A DNA stretch of 64,000 nucleotides from an uncultured Porphyromonadaceae bacterium (GTDB taxonomy: Bacteria > Bacteroidota > Bacteroidia > Bacteroidales > Muribaculaceae). A program made the position numbers and the translations under genes. Shown one piece after another: positions 17,560-26,700 of the stretch. The notes beneath the pieces were generated by a model. That model searched no databases. It worked only from the letters and a program-made list of their open reading frames with translations, and had not been told where the DNA came from. Positions within the stretch are counted from its first letter, which is position 1, and the number at the start of each line of letters is the position of its first letter. The stretch covers positions 17,544 through 81,543 of the forward strand of contig CAMHQD010000006.1 in assembly GCA_946187345.1 (NCBI GenBank), written 5' to 3'.

Positions 17560-18834
17560 TTATTGATTTGTGGGTTTGACCCATGACAAGCACAACATCA
17601 GCAACGGGAAAAATGTGAATGAGATATCACGCCATACGTCTCCATATATTAATGTTATGAAGATGTATAGGAGAACATATAGTTGCATGCCAAAGTCTCG
17701 TGATGTGCGTGACGGTAATTGCCGGGTGAACCAACTGGTGAACAATACAATAACCCATAAGCAGCCAACAATCCCCAATTGCAATAGTATATGGGAAATG
17801 TATGGATTGGTGCCTGTGACCAACCAATCGTATGTTTGGGCAAACGGATTATCGTCAAGCACGGTTCCTCCCTTGTAGATACCCACTCCAAAGCCAAATG
17901 CGAGATGATTGGGATTCTCGTCAAATACCATTGGTAAAAAGGCCAATTTTGTAATGCGGGGCACATCATAGTGCATATCATTGTTCTGCTCGGCATATTC
18001 CACTGCCCCTAATTCATAATCCAAGTCTTGACCGGCAAGATATTCCGAGAGGTCACTCTCGCCTGTCGGGTTCTTTACCGTGTCGAAATAGGTTGTTATT
18101 CCAATCAGAGTTGTTGTCGCTGCTATCGGAATAATAAACAACATGCGAGTGAACCACTTGCGATCCATCTTGGCTAAGAGCAAGAAGTAAAACGCAATGA
18201 GAATAAAACTGATTTTTGTCTCATTGAGAAAGGAGGGAATAAGCAGTGCCAACAAATACCAATTGTGAAGCAATCCCGATATGAAATGTTGTTCGCCGAT
18301 GCGCTTGCGCAACAAGTAGAATGAACTGAGGTAAATCGCAAAACTGGCTATGCTTGAGTATCCGTTACCCATTGAGCCGCCAACGCGGTCTCCGGCACCG
18401 TAGCGCGCAAACTGCCACAAGATGCAGATGGCTTGCACTATCAGAAAAATCAGCAACGTCTTGTCAATTGCCCGAATGAACCGCTCTCGCCGGGCCTCGT
18501 TCTGCCAGAAGTAGCGCAGCACGGGCATCACAAACAGCACGCCGAAGAACACTCTCGAGCCGTTAATCCACGTCGTTAGCGACAACCCGTTGGCAACGCA
18601 TGTGCTCCACCACGATATTACGACAAACGAACCGATAATGATATAGTCCCACTTCTCGCGGATTGTCCACAGGGCCAGCAGCAGAATGGTGAAATCGGTA
18701 AAGACGAGGCAAGCGCTGCGGAAAGCCATGTTGAAGCCCAGCAACTCATCGTTGATGAAGCCGTAGCAGCACATCACCCAGAACCACAACAGCAGAATGC
18801 GTTGCACCAGCAGGCTCTTCTCTATCCTCATCAC
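17560..18834 (-). CDS. O-antigen polymerase / ligase-like membrane protein (Wzy-like)
   Basis: A 424-residue protein with about 11 transmembrane segments, a strongly basic N-terminus (MMRIEKSLLVQRILLLW) and a large acidic periplasmic loop around residues 255-320. This topology is that of Wzy polymerases, which are too divergent for motif assignment. The location after wza-wzc and before fkbH, and the presence of a flippase, support a polymerase of lipid-linked repeats. It begins just after a palindromic repeat that separates it from the tyrosine kinase gene. Confidence 0.72.
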   Translation of the reverse strand: MMRIEKSLLVQRILLLWFWVMCCYGFINDELLGFNMAFRSACLVFTDFTILLLALWTIREKWDYIIIGSFVVISWWSTCVANGLSLTTWINGSRVFFGVLFVMPVLRYFWQNEARRERFIRAIDKTLLIFLIVQAICILWQFARYGAGDRVGGSMGNGYSSIASFAIYLSSFYLLRKRIGEQHFISGLLHNWYLLALLIPSFLNETKISFILIAFYFLLLAKMDRKWFTRMLFIIPIAATTTLIGITTYFDTVKNPTGESDLSEYLAGQDLDYELGAVEYAEQNNDMHYDVPRITKLAFLPMVFDENPNHLAFGFGVGIYKGGTVLDDNPFAQTYDWLVTGTNPYISHILLQLGIVGCLWVIVLFTSWFTRQLPSRTSRDFGMQLYVLLYIFITLIYGDVWRDISFTFFPLLMLCLSWVKPTNQ

Positions 18835-18859
18835 GTGTCAGTCAGTAATTAATGGTTTA

Positions 18860-18984
18860 GGGGGTGAGAGGCTGAGCGTTTAGCGGTTGAGCCATTTGCT
18901 AACGCAAATGGGAAGAAATGTATTATTACCGAGCGCGTTAGCGCGAGGCTAAACCTCTCAACGCTCAACCTCTCAACCTCTCAA
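18860..18984. repeat. Palindromic intergenic repeat, copy B
   Basis: Same core as copy A at 9918-10074: GGTTGAGCCATTTGCTAA, then ATTATTACCGAGCGCG and TAGCGCGAGGCT, flanked by degenerate GTTGAG and CTCAAC words. The inner stems are compensated: CCATTTGCTAACGCAAATGG and GAGCGCGTTAGCGCGAG. It lacks the 27-base segment of copy A. It lies between wzc and wzy and carries no ORF. Confidence 0.85.
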
Positions 18985-18991
18985 TCCAAAA

Positions 18992-21340
18992 TCAATCGCC
19001 ATCATCCTCCTTGCCGTAGCCGTAACCGTAGCCGTAACTGTTGTCGTCGGTGGGCTTGGTGTCGTTCAGCACGGCCGCGATGTTGGGCAACTGGTCGGCT
19101 TCGGCGATGCGGTTCAGGTGTTGCTTGATGATGCCGCGTTGCGTGTAGTTGGCGCGCGTGACATAAATCGTCGCGTCGGCCAGCGGTGCCAGCGAGAACG
19201 TGTCGCTCACCATCGCCGTCGGAGCCGTGTCGAGCACCACCACATCGTAGCGGTCGCGCAGTTCGGCAATCAGTTGCTTGATGCGGTCGCCTTGCAGCAA
19301 CTCGCTCGGGTTGGGAGGCACCACGCCGCCAACCAGCACGTCCAGTCCGGCAACCTCTTTGCATGGCTGGATGATGTCGTCAAGGGTTATCGACTGTTGA
19401 GACAAGTAAGCCGTAACACCGGGCGCATTCTTCAGCCCCAACATTTGCGCCTGCTTGGGACGTCGGATGTCCAGGCCCACCAACGCCACGCGCTTGCCCA
19501 GTAGGGCAAACGATGCAGCCAGGTTGGCGCTCATGAACGTCTTGCCCTCGCCGCTCACCGAACTCGTCACCAGCAGCACCTTGTCGTCGCTGCCGCGCAT
19601 CAGGAACTGCGTGTTGCCGCGGATAAAGCGGAACATCTCCACGATGGAACTCGTCTTGCCCTCGCGCACCACCAGGTCCTCGCGATGGCGGTTGTGATGC
19701 ACGTGGCCGATGACCGGCACGGTGGTAATCTCCTCCAACTCTTCCTGCGAGGCGAACTTGGTGTTGAACAGATTCTTAACCCACAAGATTAGAACCGGTA
19801 TCAACAGGCCGGCAAGCAGCGCGCCGAGCAGGACGAGCGGTTTCTTGGGGCTCACAGGTTCCGAGAAACTGTAGGCGTGGTCCACAATCTTGCCCTTGGG
19901 CGTGGTGGCTGCCAGCAGCAGGCTGTTCTCCTCGCGCTTCTGCAGCAGGAAGGTGTACAGCGTGTTCTGGATGCCTTGCTGGCGGTAGAGGTCGCGCATC
20001 TCGCGCTCGCCGGTGGGCAACGTCGAAATTTCGCCCTGGCTCTGGCCCTCCACCTGCTTGGCGCGGTTAATCTGCACCCGCAGCGCCGCCATCTGGTTGT
20101 TGACACTCGAGATGACGTTGGAGCGCATCTTGTCAATCTGCTCGTCCATCATCGCCAGCACGTCGCTGCCCTCCTTGGCGCTGTTGGCAACCTTCATTCG
20201 CTCCAGCACCAACTCGTTGTAACTGTTAATCGCGCTCGACGATGCCTTGTCGTCCTCGCTGCTGATGCTGAACGGAATCATCTGGCTCTTGTTCGACGGA
20301 CTCTCGAGGAACTCCTTCACCATGCTCATGATGCGGTAGTTGGTTTCCAACTGGATGGCGCTCATCTCGGCCGCGCTGCGCTTCTCGGCAAGTTCCTTGG
20401 TGCGCAGCCCCGCGTCAACCATATTGTGAGAGCGCTTGTAGTTCTCGATGTCGGCCTCGCTCTTGGTCAGTTCGGTGTAAATCAGTCCCAGACGGTCATC
20501 GATAAATTTTGCCGTGTTCACAGCCATCGCGTCTTTCTCTTGCTGGCCACGCTCGTTGTAGATGTCAATCATCGTGTTGAGCATGTCCTTGCCGCGCTCG
20601 ATGTTGTTGTCCTCCACGTCAATCATGATGCCGTTGCTCTTTTTGCTGATGATGTACGCGTCAAGGTCGCCATCAAGGCTCTCGCTCTTCACCTGGTTGC
20701 CCATCACCACGATTTTCATCTCCAACGGTTCGCCGGCCTTGTAGTGCTTGGTGGGGCGTACCACAAAGGTACCATAGACTGTCTTTACCGATGCCGGTAG
20801 CGCCACGCCTTCCAATGAGGCTAATGTCTTGAACCGGCCTTTCTTCACCGTGATGTCGGCCTTGCCGTCCTTGTCCACCTCGACGTTAAACTTCATCGCC
20901 ACCATCAGCGTGTCGAACAGTGCCTGCGGCGCGTCAACCGCCAGCGGCGACGTGCCATAATGGTCAACGGTCTTCAAGAAGCCTTTCTTCTCGATATAAG
21001 TGCGGTTGATGCCCAAACGGCGAATCATCTCGGTGCTTACCTCGCGCGAGTCCATGATGAGCACCTCGTCGTCAACCTTGCTGCCAATCGACCCCAACGA
21101 GAGGCTCTTCAGCAGCGACGCTCCGCCGCTGCTGTCATCGTCTTGAGCCACCAGCACGGAGGCCTGAATGCGGTAGATAGGTTTCTTGACGTAGAGATAC
21201 AACACCGCCATCGCCAAGCAGCCGGCCACACACAGGGCAAACAACCACCAGTAGCGCTTGCTCTTCTTGTATATTGCCTCAAAGTCAATAACTTTCTCGG
21301 CGGGTTGTAGGGCGGTATTTGAATTATTTAATGGTGTCAT
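18992..21340 (-). CDS. Polysaccharide co-polymerase with tyrosine autokinase domain (Wzc-like)
   Basis: A 782-residue bacterial tyrosine kinase. The N-terminal membrane segment (WWLFALCVAGCLAMAVLYLY) and second segment near residue 510 (PLVLLGALLAGLLIPVLILW) flank a coiled-coil periplasmic Wzz domain. The kinase has Walker A TSSVSGEGKTFMSANLAAS, Walker A' VALVGLDIRRPKQ and Walker B VVVLDTAPTAMVSD. The C-terminus bears the tyrosine cluster SYGYGYGYGKEDDGD that is autophosphorylated to control chain length and export. It follows wza by 48 bases. No cognate phosphatase is present in the window. Confidence 0.93.
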   Translation of the reverse strand: MTPLNNSNTALQPAEKVIDFEAIYKKSKRYWWLFALCVAGCLAMAVLYLYVKKPIYRIQASVLVAQDDDSSGGASLLKSLSLGSIGSKVDDEVLIMDSREVSTEMIRRLGINRTYIEKKGFLKTVDHYGTSPLAVDAPQALFDTLMVAMKFNVEVDKDGKADITVKKGRFKTLASLEGVALPASVKTVYGTFVVRPTKHYKAGEPLEMKIVVMGNQVKSESLDGDLDAYIISKKSNGIMIDVEDNNIERGKDMLNTMIDIYNERGQQEKDAMAVNTAKFIDDRLGLIYTELTKSEADIENYKRSHNMVDAGLRTKELAEKRSAAEMSAIQLETNYRIMSMVKEFLESPSNKSQMIPFSISSEDDKASSSAINSYNELVLERMKVANSAKEGSDVLAMMDEQIDKMRSNVISSVNNQMAALRVQINRAKQVEGQSQGEISTLPTGEREMRDLYRQQGIQNTLYTFLLQKREENSLLLAATTPKGKIVDHAYSFSEPVSPKKPLVLLGALLAGLLIPVLILWVKNLFNTKFASQEELEEITTVPVIGHVHHNRHREDLVVREGKTSSIVEMFRFIRGNTQFLMRGSDDKVLLVTSSVSGEGKTFMSANLAASFALLGKRVALVGLDIRRPKQAQMLGLKNAPGVTAYLSQQSITLDDIIQPCKEVAGLDVLVGGVVPPNPSELLQGDRIKQLIAELRDRYDVVVLDTAPTAMVSDTFSLAPLADATIYVTRANYTQRGIIKQHLNRIAEADQLPNIAAVLNDTKPTDDNSYGYGYGYGKEDDGD

Positions 21341-21388
21341 CAGTTAATCAGTCTTTAGTTGTTAGTCGTTAGACTACGTGCTACATGC

Positions 21389-22201
21389 TCACTTCACTGC
21401 CAGCGCAATCACAAGCGAGGCGATAACAGAGGCCGCGCTCACGATTGTCGAGATCACAGTCAACTTGTAGGCGTTGTTTTGGTTGTACTTCGAGTTGTCG
21501 GTCTTAATCTGGTTCGGCTCAACGTACACGATATCATTCTGCTTCAAATAGTAGTATGGCGAGGCGAACAGGTCGCTGCTGCTCAGGTTCAAGTGCCCGT
21601 AAGTCGTCTTGCCGCCCTCGGTGCGAATCACAATGATGTCGTCGCGCTTGGCAAACTCGGTCAGGTCGTTGCAGGCCGCCAACGCGTCAATCACGGTGCA
21701 ACGCTGCTGGTGCAACTGCAGCCGCTGCGGGTTGCGCACCTCGCCAATCACATTCACCGGCACGCTAAGCAACTCCACGCGCACATACGGGTCGTGAACC
21801 TGCTTCTCAACCTCGGCGCGGATCTCGTCGGCCAATTGGCGTGTCGACAAGCCGGCCACGTGTTTGCGGCCGAGCACCGGCAGCACTATGTCGCCCGTGC
21901 TGTCCACAATATAAGTCTGCACGCGTGGCTGGGATGTGCCCGCCAACTCGCTGCGCAGCGCCGGATTGTTCAACGGCACGTTGAACATCGCCGTGGCCTC
22001 CGGCACTTTGCTCGTCACCGAGATAATCAACTCATCGTCCGTACGGATGGTGATGTCACTATATGGCGCGGTGGCGATTGTGCCGTTCTGCTGCGCCGCA
22101 AGGTCTTTGAAGTATGCCAGGTTTTTCTCCTTGGTCGTGCTGCAAGATGCCAACAGCAGAGCCGCGGCAACCAGCGTGACAAGTGATGATTTAGTCTTCA
22201 T
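21389..22201 (-). CDS. Polysaccharide export lipoprotein (Wza-like)
   Basis: A 270-residue outer-membrane lipoprotein with signal and lipobox VAAALLLASC. The Poly_export domain contains DELIISVTSKVPEATAMFN and VQTYIVDSTGDIVLPVLGRK, followed by SLBB-type repeats (VNVIGEVRNPQRLQLHQQRC, LKQNDIVYVEPN). A C-terminal hydrophobic helix (LTVISTIVSAASVIASLVIA) is typical of Bacteroidales versions. It should form the outer-membrane channel for the polysaccharide and is the first gene of the cluster. Its 5' region is divergent from the sugar transporter; I find no convincing -7 box for it. Confidence 0.92.
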   Translation of the reverse strand: MKTKSSLVTLVAAALLLASCSTTKEKNLAYFKDLAAQQNGTIATAPYSDITIRTDDELIISVTSKVPEATAMFNVPLNNPALRSELAGTSQPRVQTYIVDSTGDIVLPVLGRKHVAGLSTRQLADEIRAEVEKQVHDPYVRVELLSVPVNVIGEVRNPQRLQLHQQRCTVIDALAACNDLTEFAKRDDIIVIRTEGGKTTYGHLNLSSSDLFASPYYYLKQNDIVYVEPNQIKTDNSKYNQNNAYKLTVISTIVSAASVIASLVIALAVK

Positions 22202-22413
22202 TATGTTGTCAAATGCGATATTTTCGGATAATATTCCACATAAAATAACGACCGCCGCCAGTTATTATTATACATAGTGCGTTTTTTTCTCTACTCGCCC
22301 GTTTCTCTTGGGTCTGTCATGACTCTGCCGTTCCCATATCCTCGCGCAATCGTTTGCACTGTTTTTTCCGCTTTGACGACCTTAAAATTGCCTAACCATT
22401 GCCGCTAAACCGT

Positions 22414-22421
22414 TAAATTTG
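22414..22421 (+). promoter_or_regulatory. -7 box for the SLC45-like transporter
   Basis: TAAATTTG, 52 bases upstream of the ATG at 22474, directly before an operator-like palindrome. Confidence 0.5.
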
Positions 22422-22431
22422 CATAATGCCA

Positions 22432-22449
22432 TTTGAAGTGAACTTCAAA
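22432..22449. promoter_or_regulatory. Operator-like palindrome
   Basis: TTTGAAGT-GA-ACTTCAAA is a perfect 8+8 base inverted repeat with a 2-base centre, 10 bases downstream of the -7 box and therefore over the expected transcription start. The position suits a repressor, possibly one sensing the transported sugar. No regulator gene is adjacent. Confidence 0.5.
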
Positions 22450-22473
22450 ACCATAAACTAAATACAATCTACA

Positions 22474-23829
22474 ATGAAAACAAAACCTGACCTAAGTTTC
22501 ATGAAACTGTGGAACATCAGTTTCGGCTTCTTCGGGGTGCAGATTGCCTACGCGTTGCAGAGCGCCAACATCTCGCGCATCTTCGCCACGCTCGGTGCCG
22601 ACCCGCACTCGCTCAGTTATTTCTGGATTTTGCCGCCACTCATGGGTATGGTGGTCCAGCCGTTGGTGGGCTTTTTCAGCGATAAGACATGGACGCGCTT
22701 CGGACGCCGTATTCCCTACCTCTTTGTGGGTGCCGCCGCCGCAGTGCTCGTGATGTGCCTATTGCCAAACGCCGGCTCGCTGGGCTTGAGTACCAGTGAG
22801 GTGTTGTGGGGCTTCTCCGGTGCGATGCTCTTCGGATTGGTCTCGCTAATGTTCCTCGACACCAGCATCAACATGGCCATGCAACCTTTCAAGATGATGG
22901 TGGGTGATATGGTCAACGAGAAACAGAAAGCCGAGGCTTACTCAATCCAGTCCTTCCTGTGCAACGCCGGCTCGCTGGCAGGTTACCTCTTCCCCATCCT
23001 CTTTGCCGCCATCGGCATCGCCAACACTGCCGACCCGGGCATCGTGCCCGACTCGGTGAAGTGGTCGTTCTATGTCGGCGCGGCGATCCTCATCCTCTGT
23101 GTGATTTACACCACGGCCAATGTCAAGGAGTATGACCCGAAGGAGATGGCCGCCTTCCAGGAGGCCGCCAACCAGAGCAACGCCACAGCGGCAGCCACCG
23201 GTGGCGAGAGCAGCGGCAAGCACGCCCTCAAAGTATTCTTCCAGGTGGGTCTCGTCCAGTTCTTCTGCTGGTTCGCCTTCATGTATATGTGGACCTACAC
23301 CAACGGCACCATCGCCGGCACTGCATTTGGTGTCGACATGGCCGACCCGAACCACGCCGCTACACAGGGCTATCAGGATGCCGGCGACTGGGTGGGCGTC
23401 CTCTTTGCAATTCAGGCAATCGGCAGTGTTCTCTGGGCTGTCGTGTTGCCGCGTTTCAAGAATATCAAGGTGGCCTATGCTCTGAGCCTGGTCATCGGCG
23501 GCATCGGCTTCCTTATGGTGCCCTATTGCGCCAACAAGTACCTCCTCTTTGTGCCCTACTTCCTCATCGGCTTCGCTTGGGCCGCCATGCTCGCCATGCC
23601 GTTCACCCTGGTGACCAACGCTCTGGAGGGCAACCCCCGCATGGGCACCTATCTGGGACTGTTCAACTGCACCATCTGCATCCCGCAGATTGTGGCCGCC
23701 GCACTCGGTGGAGTGCTGCTCGGCGCGCTCGGTAGCGTCCAGGGCAACATGCTTATGCTCGCCGGTGCGCTGCTCGTGGTCGGCGCTGTGTGCGTCTTTA
23801 TCATCCAGGACCGCAAGGCTGCCGCGTGA
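22474..23829 (+). CDS. SLC45-family MFS sugar transporter (maltose/sucrose-like)
   Basis: A 451-residue 12-TM major facilitator. The first helix NISFGFFGVQIAYALQSANI, the loop LPPLMGMVVQPLVGFFSDKT and RFGRRIPYLFVGAA match the GPH/SLC45 branch seen in Bacteroidetes maltose and sucrose transporters, including the conserved arginine-rich motif after TM2. It should carry a disaccharide across the inner membrane by proton symport; substrate is inferred. A strong terminator follows. A fragment of a second gene of this family survives at 27904-28023, suggesting the region once held two. Confidence 0.88.
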   Translation: MKTKPDLSFMKLWNISFGFFGVQIAYALQSANISRIFATLGADPHSLSYFWILPPLMGMVVQPLVGFFSDKTWTRFGRRIPYLFVGAAAAVLVMCLLPNAGSLGLSTSEVLWGFSGAMLFGLVSLMFLDTSINMAMQPFKMMVGDMVNEKQKAEAYSIQSFLCNAGSLAGYLFPILFAAIGIANTADPGIVPDSVKWSFYVGAAILILCVIYTTANVKEYDPKEMAAFQEAANQSNATAAATGGESSGKHALKVFFQVGLVQFFCWFAFMYMWTYTNGTIAGTAFGVDMADPNHAATQGYQDAGDWVGVLFAIQAIGSVLWAVVLPRFKNIKVAYALSLVIGGIGFLMVPYCANKYLLFVPYFLIGFAWAAMLAMPFTLVTNALEGNPRMGTYLGLFNCTICIPQIVAAALGGVLLGALGSVQGNMLMLAGALLVVGAVCVFIIQDRKAAA

Positions 23830-23858
23830 GTAATCCGAAACTCTCCTTGAATAATAGT

Positions 23859-23893
23859 GCGACCCCGATGCCCTATCGCATCGGGGTCGCTTT
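23859..23893 (+). terminator. Rho-independent terminator of the transporter gene
   Basis: GCGACCCCGATG pairs perfectly with CATCGGGGTCGC across an 8-base loop, followed by TTTGTGTT. It lies 30 bases after the stop and faces the convergent barrel gene. Confidence 0.85.
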
Positions 23894-23923
23894 GTGTTGT
23901 ATCCTTAAGGCGCATTTTTAGGC

Positions 23924-24520
23924 TCAAAATGTCACTCCCAACGACACGCTCACGCGTTTGCCCTTGGTGCGCCACACTTCGGAACTGCCCACGTCAAAAG
24001 AGTATAGCGGCATAACCCAAAGGTGTTTTGTGTCGACGCGGAAGCCGGCCCGAATGCGGTTCTCGCTTTGTCGGAACTCCGGCACGGTGGTGTATTGTGC
24101 CGTAACGCTGAATATTTTATAGACGCGGCAAGCGGCGCCGGCGCTCCAGCACGTCTTATATTTCAGGCCGGAGTCGTAGTGAGGGTTGATTGTGGCGCCA
24201 AGTTGCACGCGGCCGATATGGTAGATCACACTCGCTTGCAGCCCAAAGTCGTAGTAGGCCGTGTTATAGGTCGTGCCAAAGTAGGGTTTGCAGCGGATGG
24301 TGAAATGCTTGATGTCGGTTTGGTAGGTGAATGCCAGACGCAGGTGCTGAAGTTTGAATGCCTCGTCATATAAACTATGCTCCAACTCTACATTATAGGC
24401 GTTGGCAAAAGTGTAGTTAATGTTCACAAACCGCGTGTCACGCAAGCCAAGCCCGAATTGGGCGGATGCGGCACTCGCGGTGAGCGTGGCGGCGAGCAAT
24501 GTGGTGAAAAAATGCTTCAT
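23924..24520 (-). CDS. Small outer-membrane beta-barrel-like protein, unknown function
   Basis: A 198-residue protein with a signal peptide (MKHFFTTLLAATLTASAASA) and a mature part composed of alternating aromatic-rich strands (LRLAFTYQTDIKHFTIRCKP, VQLGATINPHYD), ending in GVTF. This pattern is that of an 8- to 10-strand outer-membrane barrel. I do not recognise the family. Its start overlaps the stop of the SGNH lipoprotein gene by four bases (ATGA), so the two are translated from one message and may work together at the cell surface. Confidence 0.65.
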   Translation of the reverse strand: MKHFFTTLLAATLTASAASAQFGLGLRDTRFVNINYTFANAYNVELEHSLYDEAFKLQHLRLAFTYQTDIKHFTIRCKPYFGTTYNTAYYDFGLQASVIYHIGRVQLGATINPHYDSGLKYKTCWSAGAACRVYKIFSVTAQYTTVPEFRQSENRIRAGFRVDTKHLWVMPLYSFDVGSSEVWRTKGKRVSVSLGVTF

Positions 24521-25107
24521 AAGTATCTTTGCAGTTTGGTTGAGATGACTTCATATCCGGCGGTGGTCAGGTGCAGTCCGTCGTAGTAGTAGGCGGCATT
24601 GGGCGTACCGTCGCGCAGCAACAGGTCAAATGCGTCAACATACGTCACATCAGGTTTGCTGTCACAAATGTTTTTAATCTTTTCATTGAAACTCTTTATC
24701 CGCGAGTTACTAATTAGCGGCTCAGCCCTGCTCCATTCATCGTCACGTGGCAAAATCGACAATAGATAGGTCTGCTTGGCTCCAAGTCCGATAACGGCTG
24801 CCAGATACCGTTCGATATAGGCTTGCTCGTCTTCAAGTTTGATAAGCCCCAAGTCGTTGGTGCCGCTGAGCACGACGGCAATTTGTCCGCGATAGGCATC
24901 GTGGTGTGCTTCGAGGAGCGCGACACCGCTGCTGCCAACAGCGTCGTTGCTTGTGATGCGGTCTGGGAAATAATACTTCACGTCCCACCCCGTGACGAGC
25001 GAGTCGCCGATGAAACAAAGCCTGTCGTTGAGGTCGTTGTCCTTTGTGCAGCAAGTAGTTATAAGCATTATGCCAGCCAATATGAATACTTTGTGAAACA
25101 ATCCCAT
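24517..25107 (-). CDS. SGNH/GDSL hydrolase lipoprotein
   Basis: A 196-residue lipoprotein starting MGLFHKVFILAGIMLITTCC, with the lipobox cysteine near residue 19. The catalytic blocks are complete: RLCFIGDSLVTGW (Ser), GSSGVALLE (Gly), VVLSGTNDLGLIK (Asn) and YYDGLHLTTAGYEV (Asp/His). It is an esterase or acetylhydrolase of the GDSL type, exposed in the periplasm or on the surface. I chose the ATG at 25107 because the promoter lies inside the ORF-track extension. Beside an MBOAT/SGNH pair, deacylation of a glycan is a plausible role. Confidence 0.85.
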   Translation of the reverse strand: MGLFHKVFILAGIMLITTCCTKDNDLNDRLCFIGDSLVTGWDVKYYFPDRITSNDAVGSSGVALLEAHHDAYRGQIAVVLSGTNDLGLIKLEDEQAYIERYLAAVIGLGAKQTYLLSILPRDDEWSRAEPLISNSRIKSFNEKIKNICDSKPDVTYVDAFDLLLRDGTPNAAYYYDGLHLTTAGYEVISTKLQRYL

Positions 25108-25126
25108 TGTTGTTGCAATTAAAATA

Positions 25127-25134
25127 CAAAAGTA
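25127..25134 (-). promoter_or_regulatory. -7 box for the SGNH lipoprotein gene
   Basis: TACTTTTG on the minus strand, 20 bases upstream of the ATG at 25107. Confidence 0.5.
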
Positions 25135-25231
25135 GTGATTTGATGTGATAGGTCTTTGTTTTGTTTTGTTAATAGTTGTTAATTGCATCCGAAAATGGAT
25201 TGGCTCGATGATTTGTTAAGAGAAAATGAGT

Positions 25232-25239
25232 TAATTTTG
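25232..25239 (+). promoter_or_regulatory. -7 box for the second MBOAT gene
   Basis: TAATTTTG, 44 bases upstream of the ATG at 25283, with a TTTG at 25212-25215 (spacer 16, shorter than usual). Confidence 0.4.
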
Positions 25240-25282
25240 TATTTTATTCTTAGTTTTTTTCCGTTTGTTTTGTTTTAACACG

Positions 25283-26698
25283 ATGATTTATAACTCTTTT
25301 AATTTCATTGTTGTTTTTCCTTTACTTTTCCTCCTGTATTACGCGATTCCGGCCACTTATGAAAGAGCAAGGAACGCTTTCCTGCTGTTGGTGAGTTACT
25401 TGTTATACCTCCAGTGGGAGCCGGTTTATGCTCTGGTCCTGCTCGGGGTGACGATTGTCACCTTTGCAACAGCAATCTTTATCGAGTATGCCACAAGACG
25501 CAAGTTATACCTGACCTTGGGGGTGATTGTCTCATTGTCGCCACTGATCTTTTTTAAATATTCCAATTTCATCAATGATAACATTAACGCTCTCTTTTCA
25601 ACTCTGGGTCTGAATTTTCATCTGCCGGGATTGAATTGGGCGATACCCGTTGGTATTTCATTTTTCACTTTTCAAGCCTTAGGTTATCTGTGGGATGTAT
25701 ATTATAAAAGACAACAAGTTGAACGTGATTTTTTGACTTACGCTCTCTTTGTCTCTTTCTTCCCAAGCATCATTTCCGGACCAATCAACAAGGCCTCGTT
25801 ACTAATTCCGCAACTGAAAAACATCAGGCCATATTTCGACTACACTAAGGCTGTGGCGGGTTTGAAAGCCATTCTGTGGGGAATGTTTATGAAGGTGGTC
25901 GTGGCCGACCGTGTCGCGATTTATGTCGATACGGTTTTGCCGAACTATGAAAACTACACCGGCATCACTTGCTTTGTGGCTAGCCTGATGTACACAATCC
26001 AGATATATGCCGACTTCGCCGGATATTCTTTGATGGCAATCGGTGTGGGACGGGTGCTTGGCATTGAGTTGACCCAAAACTTCCGTAGGCCTTATTTTGC
26101 CGTTAGTGTCACAGACTTTTGGCGAAGGTGGCACATCTCGCTATCTACTTGGCTCAAAGACTATATCTACATCCCATTGGGAGGCAGCCGGTGCTCTAAG
26201 GCACGCAATTATGTCAATATCTTCATCACTTTCCTCGTTAGCGGCATTTGGCACGGGGCTAACTGGACTTTTGTCGTTTGGGGGGCGTTGCATGGTGTTA
26301 GTCAGATTATTGAGAAAGCCCTCGGTCAACAAGCGTGCCATTATCGGTGGTTTGGTAAGTCGGTTAAAATCATCATCACTTTCCTTATTGTCAACTTTGC
26401 GTGGATTTTCTTCAGAATGCCGTCGTTGAATGACGCATGTGGGGTGGTAGCCAGAATTTTTGACCTCTCCATACCATTTAGTGTGTTTTCACCCGGTGGT
26501 ACGGCAACTCTTTATATGGTTTTAGGCATCATTATGCTGGCGGTAAAGGAAATAGTCGAGGAATTTGGTGGTGGCGCGCGAATGCCATTCAACAATCGTC
26601 GCGCGGCCGTCCGTTGGGGTTCCTATGCCTTTGTGATGGTTATGATTCTATTGTGTGGCGTGTTCAGTTCCGACCAGTTTATCTATGCAAATTTCTAA
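25283..26698 (+). CDS. MBOAT family membrane O-acyltransferase (second copy)
   Basis: A 471-residue multi-pass protein. It shows IPVGISFFTFQALGYLWDVY, FWRRWHISLSTWLKDYIYIP, PLGGSR and SGIWHGANWTFVVWG with the conserved histidine. The ATG at 25283 (MIYNSFNF) is a typical MBOAT start; the ORF track begins six codons earlier. Compared with the copy at 13620 it retains the PLGGSR motif and is closer to alginate O-acetyltransferase AlgI. No carrier protein gene is adjacent, so acetyl-CoA may be the donor. It is translationally close to the SGNH gene downstream. The AT-rich base use differs from the surroundings. Confidence 0.9.
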   Translation: MIYNSFNFIVVFPLLFLLYYAIPATYERARNAFLLLVSYLLYLQWEPVYALVLLGVTIVTFATAIFIEYATRRKLYLTLGVIVSLSPLIFFKYSNFINDNINALFSTLGLNFHLPGLNWAIPVGISFFTFQALGYLWDVYYKRQQVERDFLTYALFVSFFPSIISGPINKASLLIPQLKNIRPYFDYTKAVAGLKAILWGMFMKVVVADRVAIYVDTVLPNYENYTGITCFVASLMYTIQIYADFAGYSLMAIGVGRVLGIELTQNFRRPYFAVSVTDFWRRWHISLSTWLKDYIYIPLGGSRCSKARNYVNIFITFLVSGIWHGANWTFVVWGALHGVSQIIEKALGQQACHYRWFGKSVKIIITFLIVNFAWIFFRMPSLNDACGVVARIFDLSIPFSVFSPGGTATLYMVLGIIMLAVKEIVEEFGGGARMPFNNRRAAVRWGSYAFVMVMILLCGVFSSDQFIYANF

Positions 26699-26700
26699 GC

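Noticed and set aside
19877-20800. 307-codon plus-strand ORF
   Set aside because: Antisense to the tyrosine kinase gene; the translation is a low-complexity His/Val/Leu string.
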